This document shows, in pieces, positions 53,498-61,660 of a stretch of DNA of 64,000 nucleotides. The stretch comes from Planctomycetales bacterium (GTDB taxonomy: Bacteria; Planctomycetota; Planctomycetia; Isosphaerales; Isosphaeraceae), in contig DAIDHX010000179.1 in NCBI GenBank assembly GCA_027451885.1, positions 1 through 64,000 on the forward strand. The letters are read 5' to 3'. A program made the translations under genes and the position numbers. Within the stretch, counting starts at the first letter, position 1. Each line of letters opens with the position of its first letter. The notes beneath the pieces were generated by a model. It searched no databases and had not been told where the DNA came from. It saw only the letters and a list, made by a program, of their open reading frames with translations.

Positions 53498-53603
53498 CCG
53501 TTCTTGACGACGCCGGACGCGAACTCTGACTCGAGATGGAGGGGAAATGCGGTCGATTTTAGAAGCAGGATCATGAAAACCCGCTGCGAGCTGGAAGATT
53601 CAA

Positions 53604-54542
53604 ATGCCAACGCGTTCAGCCCGGGCCGAGGATGGGCGCGAGTCGATTGGTGCGTTCCTGCACTATCTGATGGCGGAATGTGGCGCCTCGTCCCACACGC
53701 TTGCCGCCTACCGGTCGGATGCCATGAAGTTCATCCGCTGGCGTTCCTCGGCCTTTCCGGGGCGGAAGCCGGAAATCAATCTGGCCATGCTGGTCCAGTA
53801 TGTTGACTGGCTGAAGGGACGCGGTCTCGCCCCAGCATCGATCGGGCGCCATATCGCTAGCCTGTCGACCTACCTTCGCTTTCTGGTCATTGAGGGTTTG
53901 CTCGACGAGAATCCGGCCCGATTGCTGCGTGCCCCCGCGGTGTGGGATCGGTTGCCCACTGTGCTTGGTCCCGCCGCGGTCGAGCGACTGCTCGAAGCTC
54001 CAGGCGAGAGCACCAGGCTTGGGCGTCGAGATCGAGCATTGCTCGAGACCCTGTATGCCACCGGCTGCCGCGCGTCCGAAGTCGTGGGGTTGCGTCCTCA
54101 GGATGTGGACCTTGTCAGCCGCACGGCCCGGTGTGTCGGCAAGGGAGACAAGGAGCGCATCGTGCCGCTTGGCTCGCGTGCCATCGCCGCAATTTCTCGT
54201 TATCTCAACGAGGATCGGCCTGCGCTCACCGCCGGTCGACAGCTTGCCGAAACCATCTTCGTCTCGAGATCGGGCCGCTCGCTTTCACGTACTGCCCTCT
54301 GGTCCATCGTACGCAAATACGCACTCCAGGCGGGTATCACATCAAACGTCAGTCCGCACACGCTACGACATAGTTTTGCCACTCACCTCCTTGCAGGAGG
54401 CGCGGATCTCCGCGCTGTGCAGGAATTACTAGGCCACGCCTCGATCTCGACAACGCAGATTTACACACGTGTTGAGTTGTCACGGCTCCGCCAGGTGCAC
54501 TCGCAATTCCATCCCCGCTCCAGACCGCAGGATTCGGACTAA
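53604..54542 (+). CDS. xerD: Site-specific tyrosine recombinase XerD-like
   Basis: 312 residues. The N-terminal SAM-like DNA-binding domain (IGAFLHYLMAECGASSHTLAAYRSDAMKF) and the catalytic domain are full length, with R156 (GCRASEV), K180, H252 and R255 (HTLRHSFA), H278 (GHAS) and Y287 (TQIYTRV). It would resolve chromosome dimers at dif as half of the XerCD pair. Whether it is XerC, XerD or a lone Xer cannot be decided; XerD is the nearest in length and motifs. Downstream of the sigma factor by 106 bases, probably independent. Confidence 0.88.
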   Translation: MPTRSARAEDGRESIGAFLHYLMAECGASSHTLAAYRSDAMKFIRWRSSAFPGRKPEINLAMLVQYVDWLKGRGLAPASIGRHIASLSTYLRFLVIEGLLDENPARLLRAPAVWDRLPTVLGPAAVERLLEAPGESTRLGRRDRALLETLYATGCRASEVVGLRPQDVDLVSRTARCVGKGDKERIVPLGSRAIAAISRYLNEDRPALTAGRQLAETIFVSRSGRSLSRTALWSIVRKYALQAGITSNVSPHTLRHSFATHLLAGGADLRAVQELLGHASISTTQIYTRVELSRLRQVHSQFHPRSRPQDSD

Positions 54543-54545
54543 GAC

Positions 54546-54866
54546 TCAGCCGGCCGAATCCGCCGCACGCGCGCCCTCGCTCCCGAATCGCTCGGTGAGC
54601 TTGTTCTGAATGACCGATCGGTAACCAGCGGGGTCAGTCCCCTTGGGGCTCGCCACGCCGATCCCAGTGCATTCGTGCACAGGCATGATTCGCACGATCT
54701 TGCGGTCCTGATCGGCCAGAAGCGCGACTCGCACCGAGCCGACGAGCGCTGTCTCGTCCCAGTGGCAACGACTCGCTGAGCCGTCCGCCAGATACAGCAT
54801 CACTTCCGGCATGCCGGCGTCCTTCATACCGGCCCAGATCTGCGAGATGAGGTCGTTCATGGGCAT
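54546..54866 (-). CDS. Small conserved-looking hypothetical protein
   Basis: About 106 residues from ATG 54866 (ATG 54860 is equally possible). The sequence MNDLISQIWAGMKDAGMPEVMLYLADGSASRCHWDE, then VGSVRVALLADQDRKIVRIMPVHECTGIGVASPKG and YRSVIQNKLTERFG, reads as a compact alpha/beta protein with two cysteines; family not recognised. It ends three bases before the xerD stop on the other strand. The 29-base region that includes its start codon is duplicated just upstream, so translation initiation may be affected. Confidence 0.55.
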   Translation of the reverse strand: MPMNDLISQIWAGMKDAGMPEVMLYLADGSASRCHWDETALVGSVRVALLADQDRKIVRIMPVHECTGIGVASPKGTDPAGYRSVIQNKLTERFGSEGARAADSAG

Positions 54867-54908
54867 TCGCTCGTCGAAAGGTCGTTCATGGGCATTCGCT
54901 CGTCGAAC
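54851..54908. repeat. 29-bp perfect-type tandem duplication over a start codon
   Basis: GGTCGTTCATGGGCATTCGC and the nine bases after it occur at 54851-54879 and again at 54880-54908, differing only at the last base. On the minus strand each copy contains ATGCCCATG, so the small gene starting at 54866 has a second set of ATGs about 29 bases upstream, in another frame because 29 is not a multiple of three. It looks like a recent slippage event. Confidence 0.85.
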
Positions 54909-55239
54909 CTGCAAAACCAATCCCACACTTCTCCAGCATAGAACGAGAACAGCCCGACTGGTTCCACGTCAGCCTCTTGAGGATCTCTGTCGCGAATCTG
55001 GATAGCGGACGTCGACTGGTGAAGGCACAACCCCACGTCACGAACCGCTCAACCGGAAACGTGCACCTTCTCAGCACAACCCGCCTTGCCCGATACCGAA
55101 GGCACGATCAAGCGACCGCCGTATCCGAAATCTCACCGTCAGATCCCGCGCGGGCGTGGCGGCTTCGTTTCGGCTCCCGGCGCGTTGGCTTCGTTCTGCG
55201 CGTGTAGTAAACTCCGCTCCAAGCAAGTGATTCGGTTCG
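54909..55239. other. Gene-free stretch upstream of the second repeat copy
   Basis: No supported gene. Frames crossing it on both strands continue into the repeat and lack protein-like composition outside it. It should contain the promoter of the small minus-strand gene at 54866. Confidence 0.45.
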
Positions 55240-55650
55240 CTCCGCGAGCGCGTTGGCTTCGGTTCGCGCCAGGCCGTTGGCTGCGGTTTTTCGGCGCGTT
55301 GGCTTCGCTTCGCGCGGGCACAATGGCTTCGCTTCGCGCGGGCACAATGGCTTCGCTTCGCGCGGGCACAATGGCTTCGCTTCGCGCGGGCGCAATGGGT
55401 TCGGTTCGCAGTCGACGGTTCTCCTGTGATGGCTTCATGTTCTGGCGAGCCGGAACTCGGATTTGCGCAGCGGTTGTGGCACCAATTTCTGACACGCTTT
55501 GGCTTCACTTTCTGACACGCCTGGGTTCGCTTCGTCGGGGCGGAAACAACACCCTCGACCGCGTCTCCGATACGAGCACGTAGCGCGCGCTCGTGTGTGC
55601 ATTTGTGCCAGGTCCGCCCCTCAACGCCGGCGCCCAGCCGGTCACAAAAC
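55240..55650. repeat. Second copy of the 1319-1975 repeat family with four 24-bp subrepeats
   Basis: Four near-perfect 24-bp units starting TGGCTTCGCTTCGCGCGG lie at 55300-55395, followed by CAGTCGACGGTTC, the GCAGCGG-TGTGGCACCA block (near 55467) and the TCCGCCCCTCAACGCCGG end block (near 55613), in the same order and orientation as in units A and B at 1319-1938. Relative to those, TGGGTTCGG has drifted to TGGCTTCGC across all four subrepeats, which points to local homogenisation. The plus-strand frame SRRFSCDGFMFWRAG to WLHFLTRLGS stays open. Confidence 0.75.
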
Positions 55651-56148
55651 GAACACGAATCGCGGGCGAGGTGCTCACACCCGCCCCGCATCAGCCTTAC
55701 GGATTCATCGACTCGGGAATCGCCGAGGTGCTTTGCGTGAGTCGTGGAAGGTGGAGGACGGAAGGCTCGGACGCCGTTCCAGGTTCTTCTCACCCTGAAT
55801 CTAACGCCCGTTGGCGCGACTCGAATGAAGAAGCTTCCATTTTCTGCACGACCTGGTTGGCCTGCGCAAGGAGTGAGGATTCTCACGATAATCCCCATCG
55901 TGACGCCCCTGGCCGCGCCCCAGGACTGGGCGTTGCCACCGCGGGCAGCGGCGTCCATTTCCATCGTCCCAGCGCCCGCGTGTGGGACGGCCTCTCGAGG
56001 CACCAGGCGGCCGCGGTCGGCCAGCCGATCGGTAGGTTCTCCGCCCTGATGTTTTGGAGGGTGGCGCGAGGAACGCAATCGCTGGCGCCCCGCCAGGCCG
56101 AGCGCCGTCGTGGCCGGAGAGAAACACGCGGAGAGTCTGCCCGCTGAG
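55651..56148. other. Gene-free stretch downstream of the kinase gene
   Basis: About 500 bases between the repeat copy and the end of the minus-strand kinase gene. Overlapping frames are present but none shows a motif. No intrinsic terminator was found for the kinase transcript. Confidence 0.45.
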
Positions 56149-58722
56149 TTAGAGCTCGGTGGCCGCGGCGGACTGAATCGACGCGCCGTCCAGATTGCGT
56201 TCTCCCAGCTTTTTGAGATCCGCGTCGAGGCGATTGCAGACCTCTCGCTGGTACTTCCGGTCAAATCCCAGGACCCGGGCTCGGTCCTGGAATTTACGCC
56301 GGATGGCGTGGGCGCGGACGAGATGGCGCTCGGCGTCTTCTGGGCGATTGAGCTCGAGCTCAACCTCGCCCAGTGTCACGAGTGTGCGCAGGGTGTCGCG
56401 CCAGAGATAGAACTCCTTGCGCTGCGGGTCGTTGAAATTCCAGATTTCAAAAAACGCCTTGCAGCGCTCGAGGTCGTCCTCCGCGCGGGTCATGAGCGCG
56501 AGTGCGTCCTGGGCGGACAGGCTGGCGTCTTTCTCGGCATGGTCAACATAGGTCGTGGCGGCCCAGGCTCTCATGAGCTGAGCGTAGTAGATCTCCTGAT
56601 AGGCACCAACCTGGGTATCCGGCAGTTTGAGTTTTTCGATCACGGCCGAGAGCCGATCGAGAGCCGAGGTGTAGAATCCGAGCAAGGTCTCGACACGCGC
56701 GATCCTGCGCTGAATCACGAACGAGCCGGGATTGAGCTTCTCGGCGATGCGCAGCCCTTCGAGTGCCAGTTGATAGAAGGGAATGCGCGTGGATTCGGAG
56801 GAGAAGGCATCATCGTCGGGATAGGCGAGATCGAACCGGCTGGCGGCGAATTCCTCAAGTTTGAGCGCGACCTCGGGGTGGAGCCTGGCGAAGGGGACAA
56901 GCGCGGTCTCCACGTCCGAAAGCTTGAGCGCGGCTCGGAACCGGCTCTCTGCATCGTACGTTTGCTTGCCGGCATCAAGCGCGAGCGCGAGGCAGAGCTT
57001 GACGACCGAGGACGCGGGATAGCGTGACTCGAGATCGATGAGGGCGGGGATCGCTGCCGCGCCCTGGCCGCGTTCGATGGTTGCGGCGGCCTCGTGCAAC
57101 GCCGGGAGCGAGGCGATGTTTGGCTTGATGCTGTCGGAGACGGGGCGGTAGAGCAGCGTTCCCGCGACCATGAGGGCAGCGGCTGTAACGAACAGCCGCC
57201 TGCGCCGCCTGACGCACCAGTTGGCGATGGCCTCGGCCTGAGATGTATTGCGCGTGTGTCGAAGCGGCTTGCGCTCCAGGAAACAGTCGAGATCCTCGGC
57301 GAGGTCGAGGGCGGTTGGATAACGATCGGCTGGGGCGAACGCGAGCGCCCTGGCCACAATGGCGTCGAGCGCGTGGGGCACGTTGGGATTGAGCTTGCGC
57401 ACCGACGTCTCAAGCGATGAGCGGCGATCCAGCAGCTCGATCATGGCGAGCGCGGCGATCGAACGTGAAGGCGGCAGCGTGGGCGTCTGCCCCGTCAGCA
57501 GCTCGCGCAACACCAGTCCGAGCGAGTACACATCGGCCGATGCGCTCACCCGGCCCCAGAGCTCGGGGTTCAAAAATGCCTGGAGCTGCTCGGGCGCCAT
57601 GTACGGCGGCGTCCCGCCTCGCAGCACGCTTTGGGCGCGATCGGCCGAATAAGGAGACTCAGCGAGATTGAAGTCAAGAAGCTGTGGACCGCGGGTGAGT
57701 GTCACGAGCACGTTGCCGGGCTTGACGTCGCGGTGGTACGTTTCCATCGAGTGGGCGTAGTCGAGTGCTTCCGCCAGAATCTTGCCGATCCAGGCGACGC
57801 CGCGGGCGTAGCTGCTCTTCATGGGGAAGCCGCGCCAGCCGTCGCCGCCTGGCCCTGTACGCAGCAGCTCTTCACGCAAAAGCGCGGCCTTGCGGCCCGT
57901 CGATCCGGCCACCAGTCCGGTGGCCGAGCCCTCCACCAGCACCCGCCACAGATCGCTCGCCTTGCGCGGGCGCGACTGCGGGTTCAGACGCGTGAGAATC
58001 ACATCCAGCGGCAAGCCCGGCTCGAGCGGCATCGCCAACCCGACCATGCGCTTGTCGGACGCGATCGCCACGCCATTCACCGGGACGATGTGGGGATGGT
58101 CCAACCGCCCCTGAGCCTTGGCTTCGTCACCCCGGTTGAGCGAAATCTTGAGCACGACCTGCTTGCCGCCGAGTCGTTCGTCACGCGCCACAAACACGCG
58201 TGAGGCTCCCCCTTCGCCCACAAGCGCGCTGAGCTCGTAATGCTCGAACGTCTCACCCACACGGGGAAATCGCGGCGGCGGCGGCGGCCCCACGTTCGCC
58301 TGACTGAAGAGACGGTGGTATTCAAGCTGCGAAAGCAGCGAATCTTTCCAGTCGGGATAACGGTCGCAGAAGGAGTCGAGATCCGGCCTCGCGCCGAGCT
58401 CCTCGCGCAGGCAAAACTCCTCATAAATCAGACTGACGACACGCTCTTTCTCAAGGCAAAGCTGGGGAAATCGCTCGAGGTAATCGGCGACTTCGGGCGT
58501 TTCCCCCGAATCGAAGCGGCGTCTCAGGTCGGCCTTGACGAGCGCGGGCAGCAGTTCCGCCGCCTCACCAACTTCGCCCAGATCCGAACCCTGGGTGCGG
58601 GCAAGAATCCGTCCTAGATCGACCGTGCCGTAGCGCCTTCGCTCGTCATCGAGCAGCCGAACGGCCTGGTCCACGCCGTCCGATCCGCTCTCGTCGCGGA
58701 CCGAAGCGAGGAGGGATTTCAT
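56149..58722 (-). CDS. Transmembrane serine/threonine protein kinase, PknB type
   Basis: 857 residues from ATG 58722 (AGGAG eight bases upstream). Residues 1-145 are a helical N-terminal module typical of planctomycete kinases. The kinase domain runs from ~160 to ~470: GEGGASRVFVA at 169-179, lysine K192 in VLKIS, HRDVKPGNVL at 330-339, an activation segment starting LLDFNLAE at 348-355 with DFN in place of DFG, TPPYMAPEQ at 371-379. A membrane helix (LFVTAAALMVAGTLLY) lies near residue 510, then ~330 residues of TPR-like helices that would be outside the cytoplasm. It follows an ECF sigma gene by two bases, so the pair is translationally coupled and may form one signalling unit. Confidence 0.92.
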   Translation of the reverse strand: MKSLLASVRDESGSDGVDQAVRLLDDERRRYGTVDLGRILARTQGSDLGEVGEAAELLPALVKADLRRRFDSGETPEVADYLERFPQLCLEKERVVSLIYEEFCLREELGARPDLDSFCDRYPDWKDSLLSQLEYHRLFSQANVGPPPPPRFPRVGETFEHYELSALVGEGGASRVFVARDERLGGKQVVLKISLNRGDEAKAQGRLDHPHIVPVNGVAIASDKRMVGLAMPLEPGLPLDVILTRLNPQSRPRKASDLWRVLVEGSATGLVAGSTGRKAALLREELLRTGPGGDGWRGFPMKSSYARGVAWIGKILAEALDYAHSMETYHRDVKPGNVLVTLTRGPQLLDFNLAESPYSADRAQSVLRGGTPPYMAPEQLQAFLNPELWGRVSASADVYSLGLVLRELLTGQTPTLPPSRSIAALAMIELLDRRSSLETSVRKLNPNVPHALDAIVARALAFAPADRYPTALDLAEDLDCFLERKPLRHTRNTSQAEAIANWCVRRRRRLFVTAAALMVAGTLLYRPVSDSIKPNIASLPALHEAAATIERGQGAAAIPALIDLESRYPASSVVKLCLALALDAGKQTYDAESRFRAALKLSDVETALVPFARLHPEVALKLEEFAASRFDLAYPDDDAFSSESTRIPFYQLALEGLRIAEKLNPGSFVIQRRIARVETLLGFYTSALDRLSAVIEKLKLPDTQVGAYQEIYYAQLMRAWAATTYVDHAEKDASLSAQDALALMTRAEDDLERCKAFFEIWNFNDPQRKEFYLWRDTLRTLVTLGEVELELNRPEDAERHLVRAHAIRRKFQDRARVLGFDRKYQREVCNRLDADLKKLGERNLDGASIQSAAATEL

Positions 58723-58724
58723 TC

Positions 58725-59324
58725 TCAATCTCCTGAGACAGTCAGCGCGTGGCGAAGCTCCTGAAAGAATCGTTGAACGGTCCGCAGGGTCCATCCTGTC
58801 CGCTCGGCGATGTCCTGATTCGTGTAGCCCATCGTCCGAAGCTCGAACGCCTGCCGCCCAGTCTCATCAAGTGCGGCCATGATACGCTCCTGCTCCTCGA
58901 CCGCCACCGCGAACTTGCTCGCAGTCGGCGAATCCGACGCTACCTGAATCATTCCATTATTCTCTTCATTACCAGTCGAAAGCGAGCAGACCTGGTCGCT
59001 CTTTCGCTTCGCCGCCTGCTGGCGGCGGTGCTCGTCAATCACCTTCTGCCTGGCAACCTTCGCCAGGAACGCAACCAGCGATCCCTCCGTCGGAAAGTCC
59101 AGTTGATGAAGATGTGCAGCGAGTTCATTCATCGCTTCGTTGGCGAAATCGGTCGAGTCAAAAATCGTTCGCATCGATCGATCCATCCGGCGGCGGACCA
59201 CTCGGCGAACCTTGGGATAACAATCCTGGAAAAGCTTCATCCAGGCTTGCTGGTTTCCATTCCGCGCTTCGAGCAATAAACTCGTGAGATCCTCCTCGAT
59301 CTCGATTTGAGGCGTCGGTGTCAT
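58725..59324 (-). CDS. ECF sigma factor coupled to the downstream kinase
   Basis: 199 residues from ATG 59324 (GGAGGGG six bases upstream; a frame to 59429 is an artefact). Region 2: QQAWMKLFQDCYPKVRRVVRRRMDRSMRTIFDSTDFANEAM near 25-65, VAFLAKVARQKVIDEHRR; a linker with a polar insert; region 4: MAALDETGRQAFELRTMGYTNQDIAERTGWTLRTVQRFFQELR near 149-191. No anti-sigma gene is next to it. Planctomycetes have large ECF groups encoded directly before a Ser/Thr kinase, in which the kinase is believed to control the sigma factor. The stop lies two bases before the kinase ATG. Confidence 0.92.
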   Translation of the reverse strand: MTPTPQIEIEEDLTSLLLEARNGNQQAWMKLFQDCYPKVRRVVRRRMDRSMRTIFDSTDFANEAMNELAAHLHQLDFPTEGSLVAFLAKVARQKVIDEHRRQQAAKRKSDQVCSLSTGNEENNGMIQVASDSPTASKFAVAVEEQERIMAALDETGRQAFELRTMGYTNQDIAERTGWTLRTVQRFFQELRHALTVSGD

Positions 59325-59584
59325 CGAAAACCCCTCCGCTAGGAACAGGCGCCGATCTGAACGTGACTGGATCGCCATTGGCCAAGCGACGGAAATCGGA
59401 ACCTTCTTGCCCCCCAATTCTAAACTCATCCATTTTTAGATTCGAGTGCGGAATCTCTAAAAATGGCAGTCGCGACTGAGAAAATAGCGTAACAATAGGA
59501 AGTATGCGAAGTCTACGCTGAATATCTGGGCGTTTTGTGGAAAAGCGGCCGTCGAAGTGAAGCCATGAAGGCTTGAGCCGGCTT

Positions 59585-59620
59585 AAAAATGAAAACGTCC
59601 CGCGAGGGCACTCGCGGGAC
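59585..59620 (-). terminator. Intrinsic terminator for the minus-strand short protein gene
   Basis: A perfect ten-base stem GTCCCGCGAG (59597-59606) and CTCGCGGGAC (59611-59620) around the loop GGCA, followed on the minus strand by TTTTCATTTTT (59595-59585). It lies about 105 bases after the stop codon of the gene at 59727-59954 and isolates it from the sigma/kinase operon. Confidence 0.85.
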
Positions 59621-59726
59621 GAAGGCGAACCTGGAGTTCGGTTTTGAGTGGCAGAGTTATGGAGAATTCGTGAACAACCTCCCCGACGGCAACCGCGAGC
59701 CAGTTGGCCAGTTTCGGCCGGACGCT

Positions 59727-59954
59727 TTAGCAAGGGAGGGTTGTGGGCGGTCCGGGCGGGATCGGCGAAATGATGATCGGTCCACTGGTACCCGAGTCTT
59801 CGCCAGGCTCGGTGGAGTTATCGAGCGGTGACGCCGTGATGACCTGCGGCGTTGCCACGAGAGCGTGTGCAGCAATGGCGATTCCGGCGGTCGTGGGCGC
59901 GATCCGATAAGGCATGGCGTCGAGCGTCGGGACGAACTGAAAACGGGTACGCAT
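59727..59954 (-). CDS. Short proline-rich peptide with planctomycete N-terminal motif
   Basis: 75 residues from ATG 59954 (GGAG ten bases upstream). It starts MRTRFQFVPTLDAMPYRIAP, which follows the pattern P-x-L-(E/D)-x-(L/M)-x-x-R-x-x-P/S seen at the N-termini of many planctomycete secreted or surface proteins; then TTAGIAIAAHALVATPQ and a P/S/G-rich C-terminus (GPIIISPIPPGPPTTLPC) with one terminal cysteine. A clear terminator follows. No function known. Its codons and N-terminus make a real gene more likely than chance. Confidence 0.6.
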   Translation of the reverse strand: MRTRFQFVPTLDAMPYRIAPTTAGIAIAAHALVATPQVITASPLDNSTEPGEDSGTSGPIIISPIPPGPPTTLPC

Positions 59955-60265
59955 GGAAGACGACTCCTTAATCATGAAGGAAAGTAATAAGGACGGAAGT
60001 CATCGAATCGAGGGGAATCGCCGCCCGGAGTCCGCGCGCAGGCGCAGACGTGAGCAGCCCGCACCGCGCCGAGACGCGGCGGTCTAAAACGGGAACAGCG
60101 CTGCCCTGCGCTCGAAAGCAAGGACGTGCGCAACCACGCCCCAGATTCCGTGGGTCAACGAAGCGGCGAGCGGAGGAATCGAGGTCGGACTTCGACCTCA
60201 CCCTTCTGTTCGGCACGCTCAACGGGCGAACGCGACAGATTTTCGTGTCAAAAGCCGCTATTCGC
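59955..60265. other. Intergenic region, no gene seen
   Basis: About 310 bases between two minus-strand genes; only noise frames. It should hold the promoter of the short protein gene at 59954; no clear terminator of the upstream gene was found. Confidence 0.4.
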
Positions 60266-60871
60266 TTAGTTTAGCGAAAGAGCGGCAAAATTCATCCGAG
60301 GCACAAACTCGGTGCGACGCATGGGATCGCCAAGCTCGATTGGATAAAGTTCACCTGGAATCAAGGTCGCGGCGGCAATACGATACAGCGGGCACGAATC
60401 GTGCTGACACCTGGCCGGGGCAGCGAATCGAGCCGCCAGTTCGGGGAGGTCGCGGCGAACCGCCGCGATGTAACATCCCAGCGGAGAGAAGCGTTCGTCT
60501 CCCGACAGTCGTTCTTCCGCATCCTTGGCGGTGCAGAGCCGTTCGGCCCGCTTCACTTCCAGCCGGAGTTCGCGTGACAGACTTCGAACGATGCGGCGAA
60601 CCTGGCCACGAAACCGCCTGGCTGCTGCCGGGCAGGCCAGTTCGGACCAGGGATCTCGGAATCCTTCGTCCCGCGGCTGGCTCGCCACATAGAGCTCCGG
60701 ATCGAGCGGGATCATGGCGGGGTCACTGGCGTGTATCCGCCAGAGCTGGAACGCGGCTTCTTGCCACACACGCGATGTCGAACATCCCCGCCGCCACTCG
60801 GTTCCACGCAGGTAGTAAGCGGACTCGATGCGGCCGGCTAGGTCGTCGATCTGTCGTAGGCTTGGCAACAC
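60266..60871 (-). CDS. Hypothetical protein with several cysteines
   Basis: 201 residues from GTG 60871 with GAGG about nine bases upstream. IDDLAGRIESAYYLRGTEWRRGCSTSRVWQEAAFQLWRIHASDP at the start and SPLGCYIAAVRRDLPELAARFAAPARCQHDSCPLYRIA near 130-168 give a protein-like pattern; a CQHDSCPLY cluster could bind metal. No family recognised; no signal peptide. The GC-biased codon use supports a real gene. Confidence 0.6.
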   Translation of the reverse strand: MLPSLRQIDDLAGRIESAYYLRGTEWRRGCSTSRVWQEAAFQLWRIHASDPAMIPLDPELYVASQPRDEGFRDPWSELACPAAARRFRGQVRRIVRSLSRELRLEVKRAERLCTAKDAEERLSGDERFSPLGCYIAAVRRDLPELAARFAAPARCQHDSCPLYRIAAATLIPGELYPIELGDPMRRTEFVPRMNFAALSLN

Positions 60872-61324
60872 GGGCTCGACCTCGTTAAGCGACTCTGCTT
60901 GGATTCATGGCTTCGTCGTCTACTGGGCCTGTCTTCAACGCCCGGGAGTTGGGAACGGATTTCTGAGCGCGACACGACACGGACTTGAGAAAAAATCTTT
61001 TTTTTTCGGACGGAGGGTGCTTGGATGCGGGGGCTTTGCTCGATCTTGCGCGTCTAGGGTCGTCTTGCGTTCGGGTTCGAAACCCACGCGAACGATCCCC
61101 TACAAGAACCCTAGAACACGAATGCTTCCGGCGTGCGACGCAGCACGCCCCAGCGAGCGTGCTGATCAGGCTTCTCGGCCTGCCAGTGCGTGGCAATCCC
61201 GAGACATCTTGCAATTCGGCTTCCAAATGATCTGGAATTCACTTGCGCGAGCGCTGATAATCCGCCTCTGTGACCAGGTCATCAATGACTGCTCGACGGC
61301 GAGCAAAGTTGGACATGCCCACAG
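60872..61324. other. Divergent intergenic region, no gene seen
   Basis: About 450 bases with noise frames only. A run of nine T residues at about 60998-61006 and a small hairpin around GGGTTCGAAACCC (near 61072) are the only visible structures. Confidence 0.4.
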
Positions 61325-61603
61325 ATGGAAAAACCACACCCCGAATCGGACTGGCGGGCTGTGAAGAGCGACCTTTCAAGGCGCCTGCGTGAAATCCGGG
61401 TCGCGATCTACGGCGAGCATGGCGGGCCGATCCTGGCGAAGGAGCTCGGGATTCCGTATCGCACCTTGCACAATTACGAGACGGGTTGCACGATCCCAGC
61501 GCATGCGATCCTGCGATTTATCGAGGTCACGGGGGCGCACCCGCACTGGCTGCTCACGGGGGAGGGTGAGCGGTTTGCGGAGAGCGATTCCTTGCTGAGC
61601 TAA
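61325..61603 (+). CDS. Small XRE-like helix-turn-helix protein
   Basis: 92 residues. [68 protein letters not shown] is a phage-repressor-like HTH: the second helix of the fold is [17 protein letters not shown], and WLLTGEG is the usual end of CI/XRE domains of this type. It likely binds DNA as a dimer. Many planctomycete genomes carry this stand-alone HTH; target unknown. No strong ribosome binding site is seen. Confidence 0.8.
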   Translation: MEKPHPESDWRAVKSDLSRRLREIRVAIYGEHGGPILAKELGIPYRTLHNYETGCTIPAHAILRFIEVTGAHPHWLLTGEGERFAESDSLLS

Positions 61604-61660
61604 GGGAGCCCGAGCGCCCGGTCATGGCCAGGCGCCCGGCCGGTCACGCGGCGGCCGGAT

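Noticed and set aside
53604-54542. The tyrosine recombinase as an island integrase of the defence locus
   Set aside because: Length and motifs fit chromosomal XerC/XerD; it is 40 kb away from the helicase genes, with housekeeping genes between.
55071-56363. A 430-codon open frame on the minus strand through the repeat copy
   Set aside because: It runs antisense through the repeat and into the 3' end of the kinase gene; its apparent protein repeats (KRSHCARA) are just the 24-bp DNA repeat read in one frame.
61060-61095. T-arm-like hairpin GGGTTCGAAACCC suggesting a tRNA
   Set aside because: No acceptor, D or anticodon arms can be built around it.
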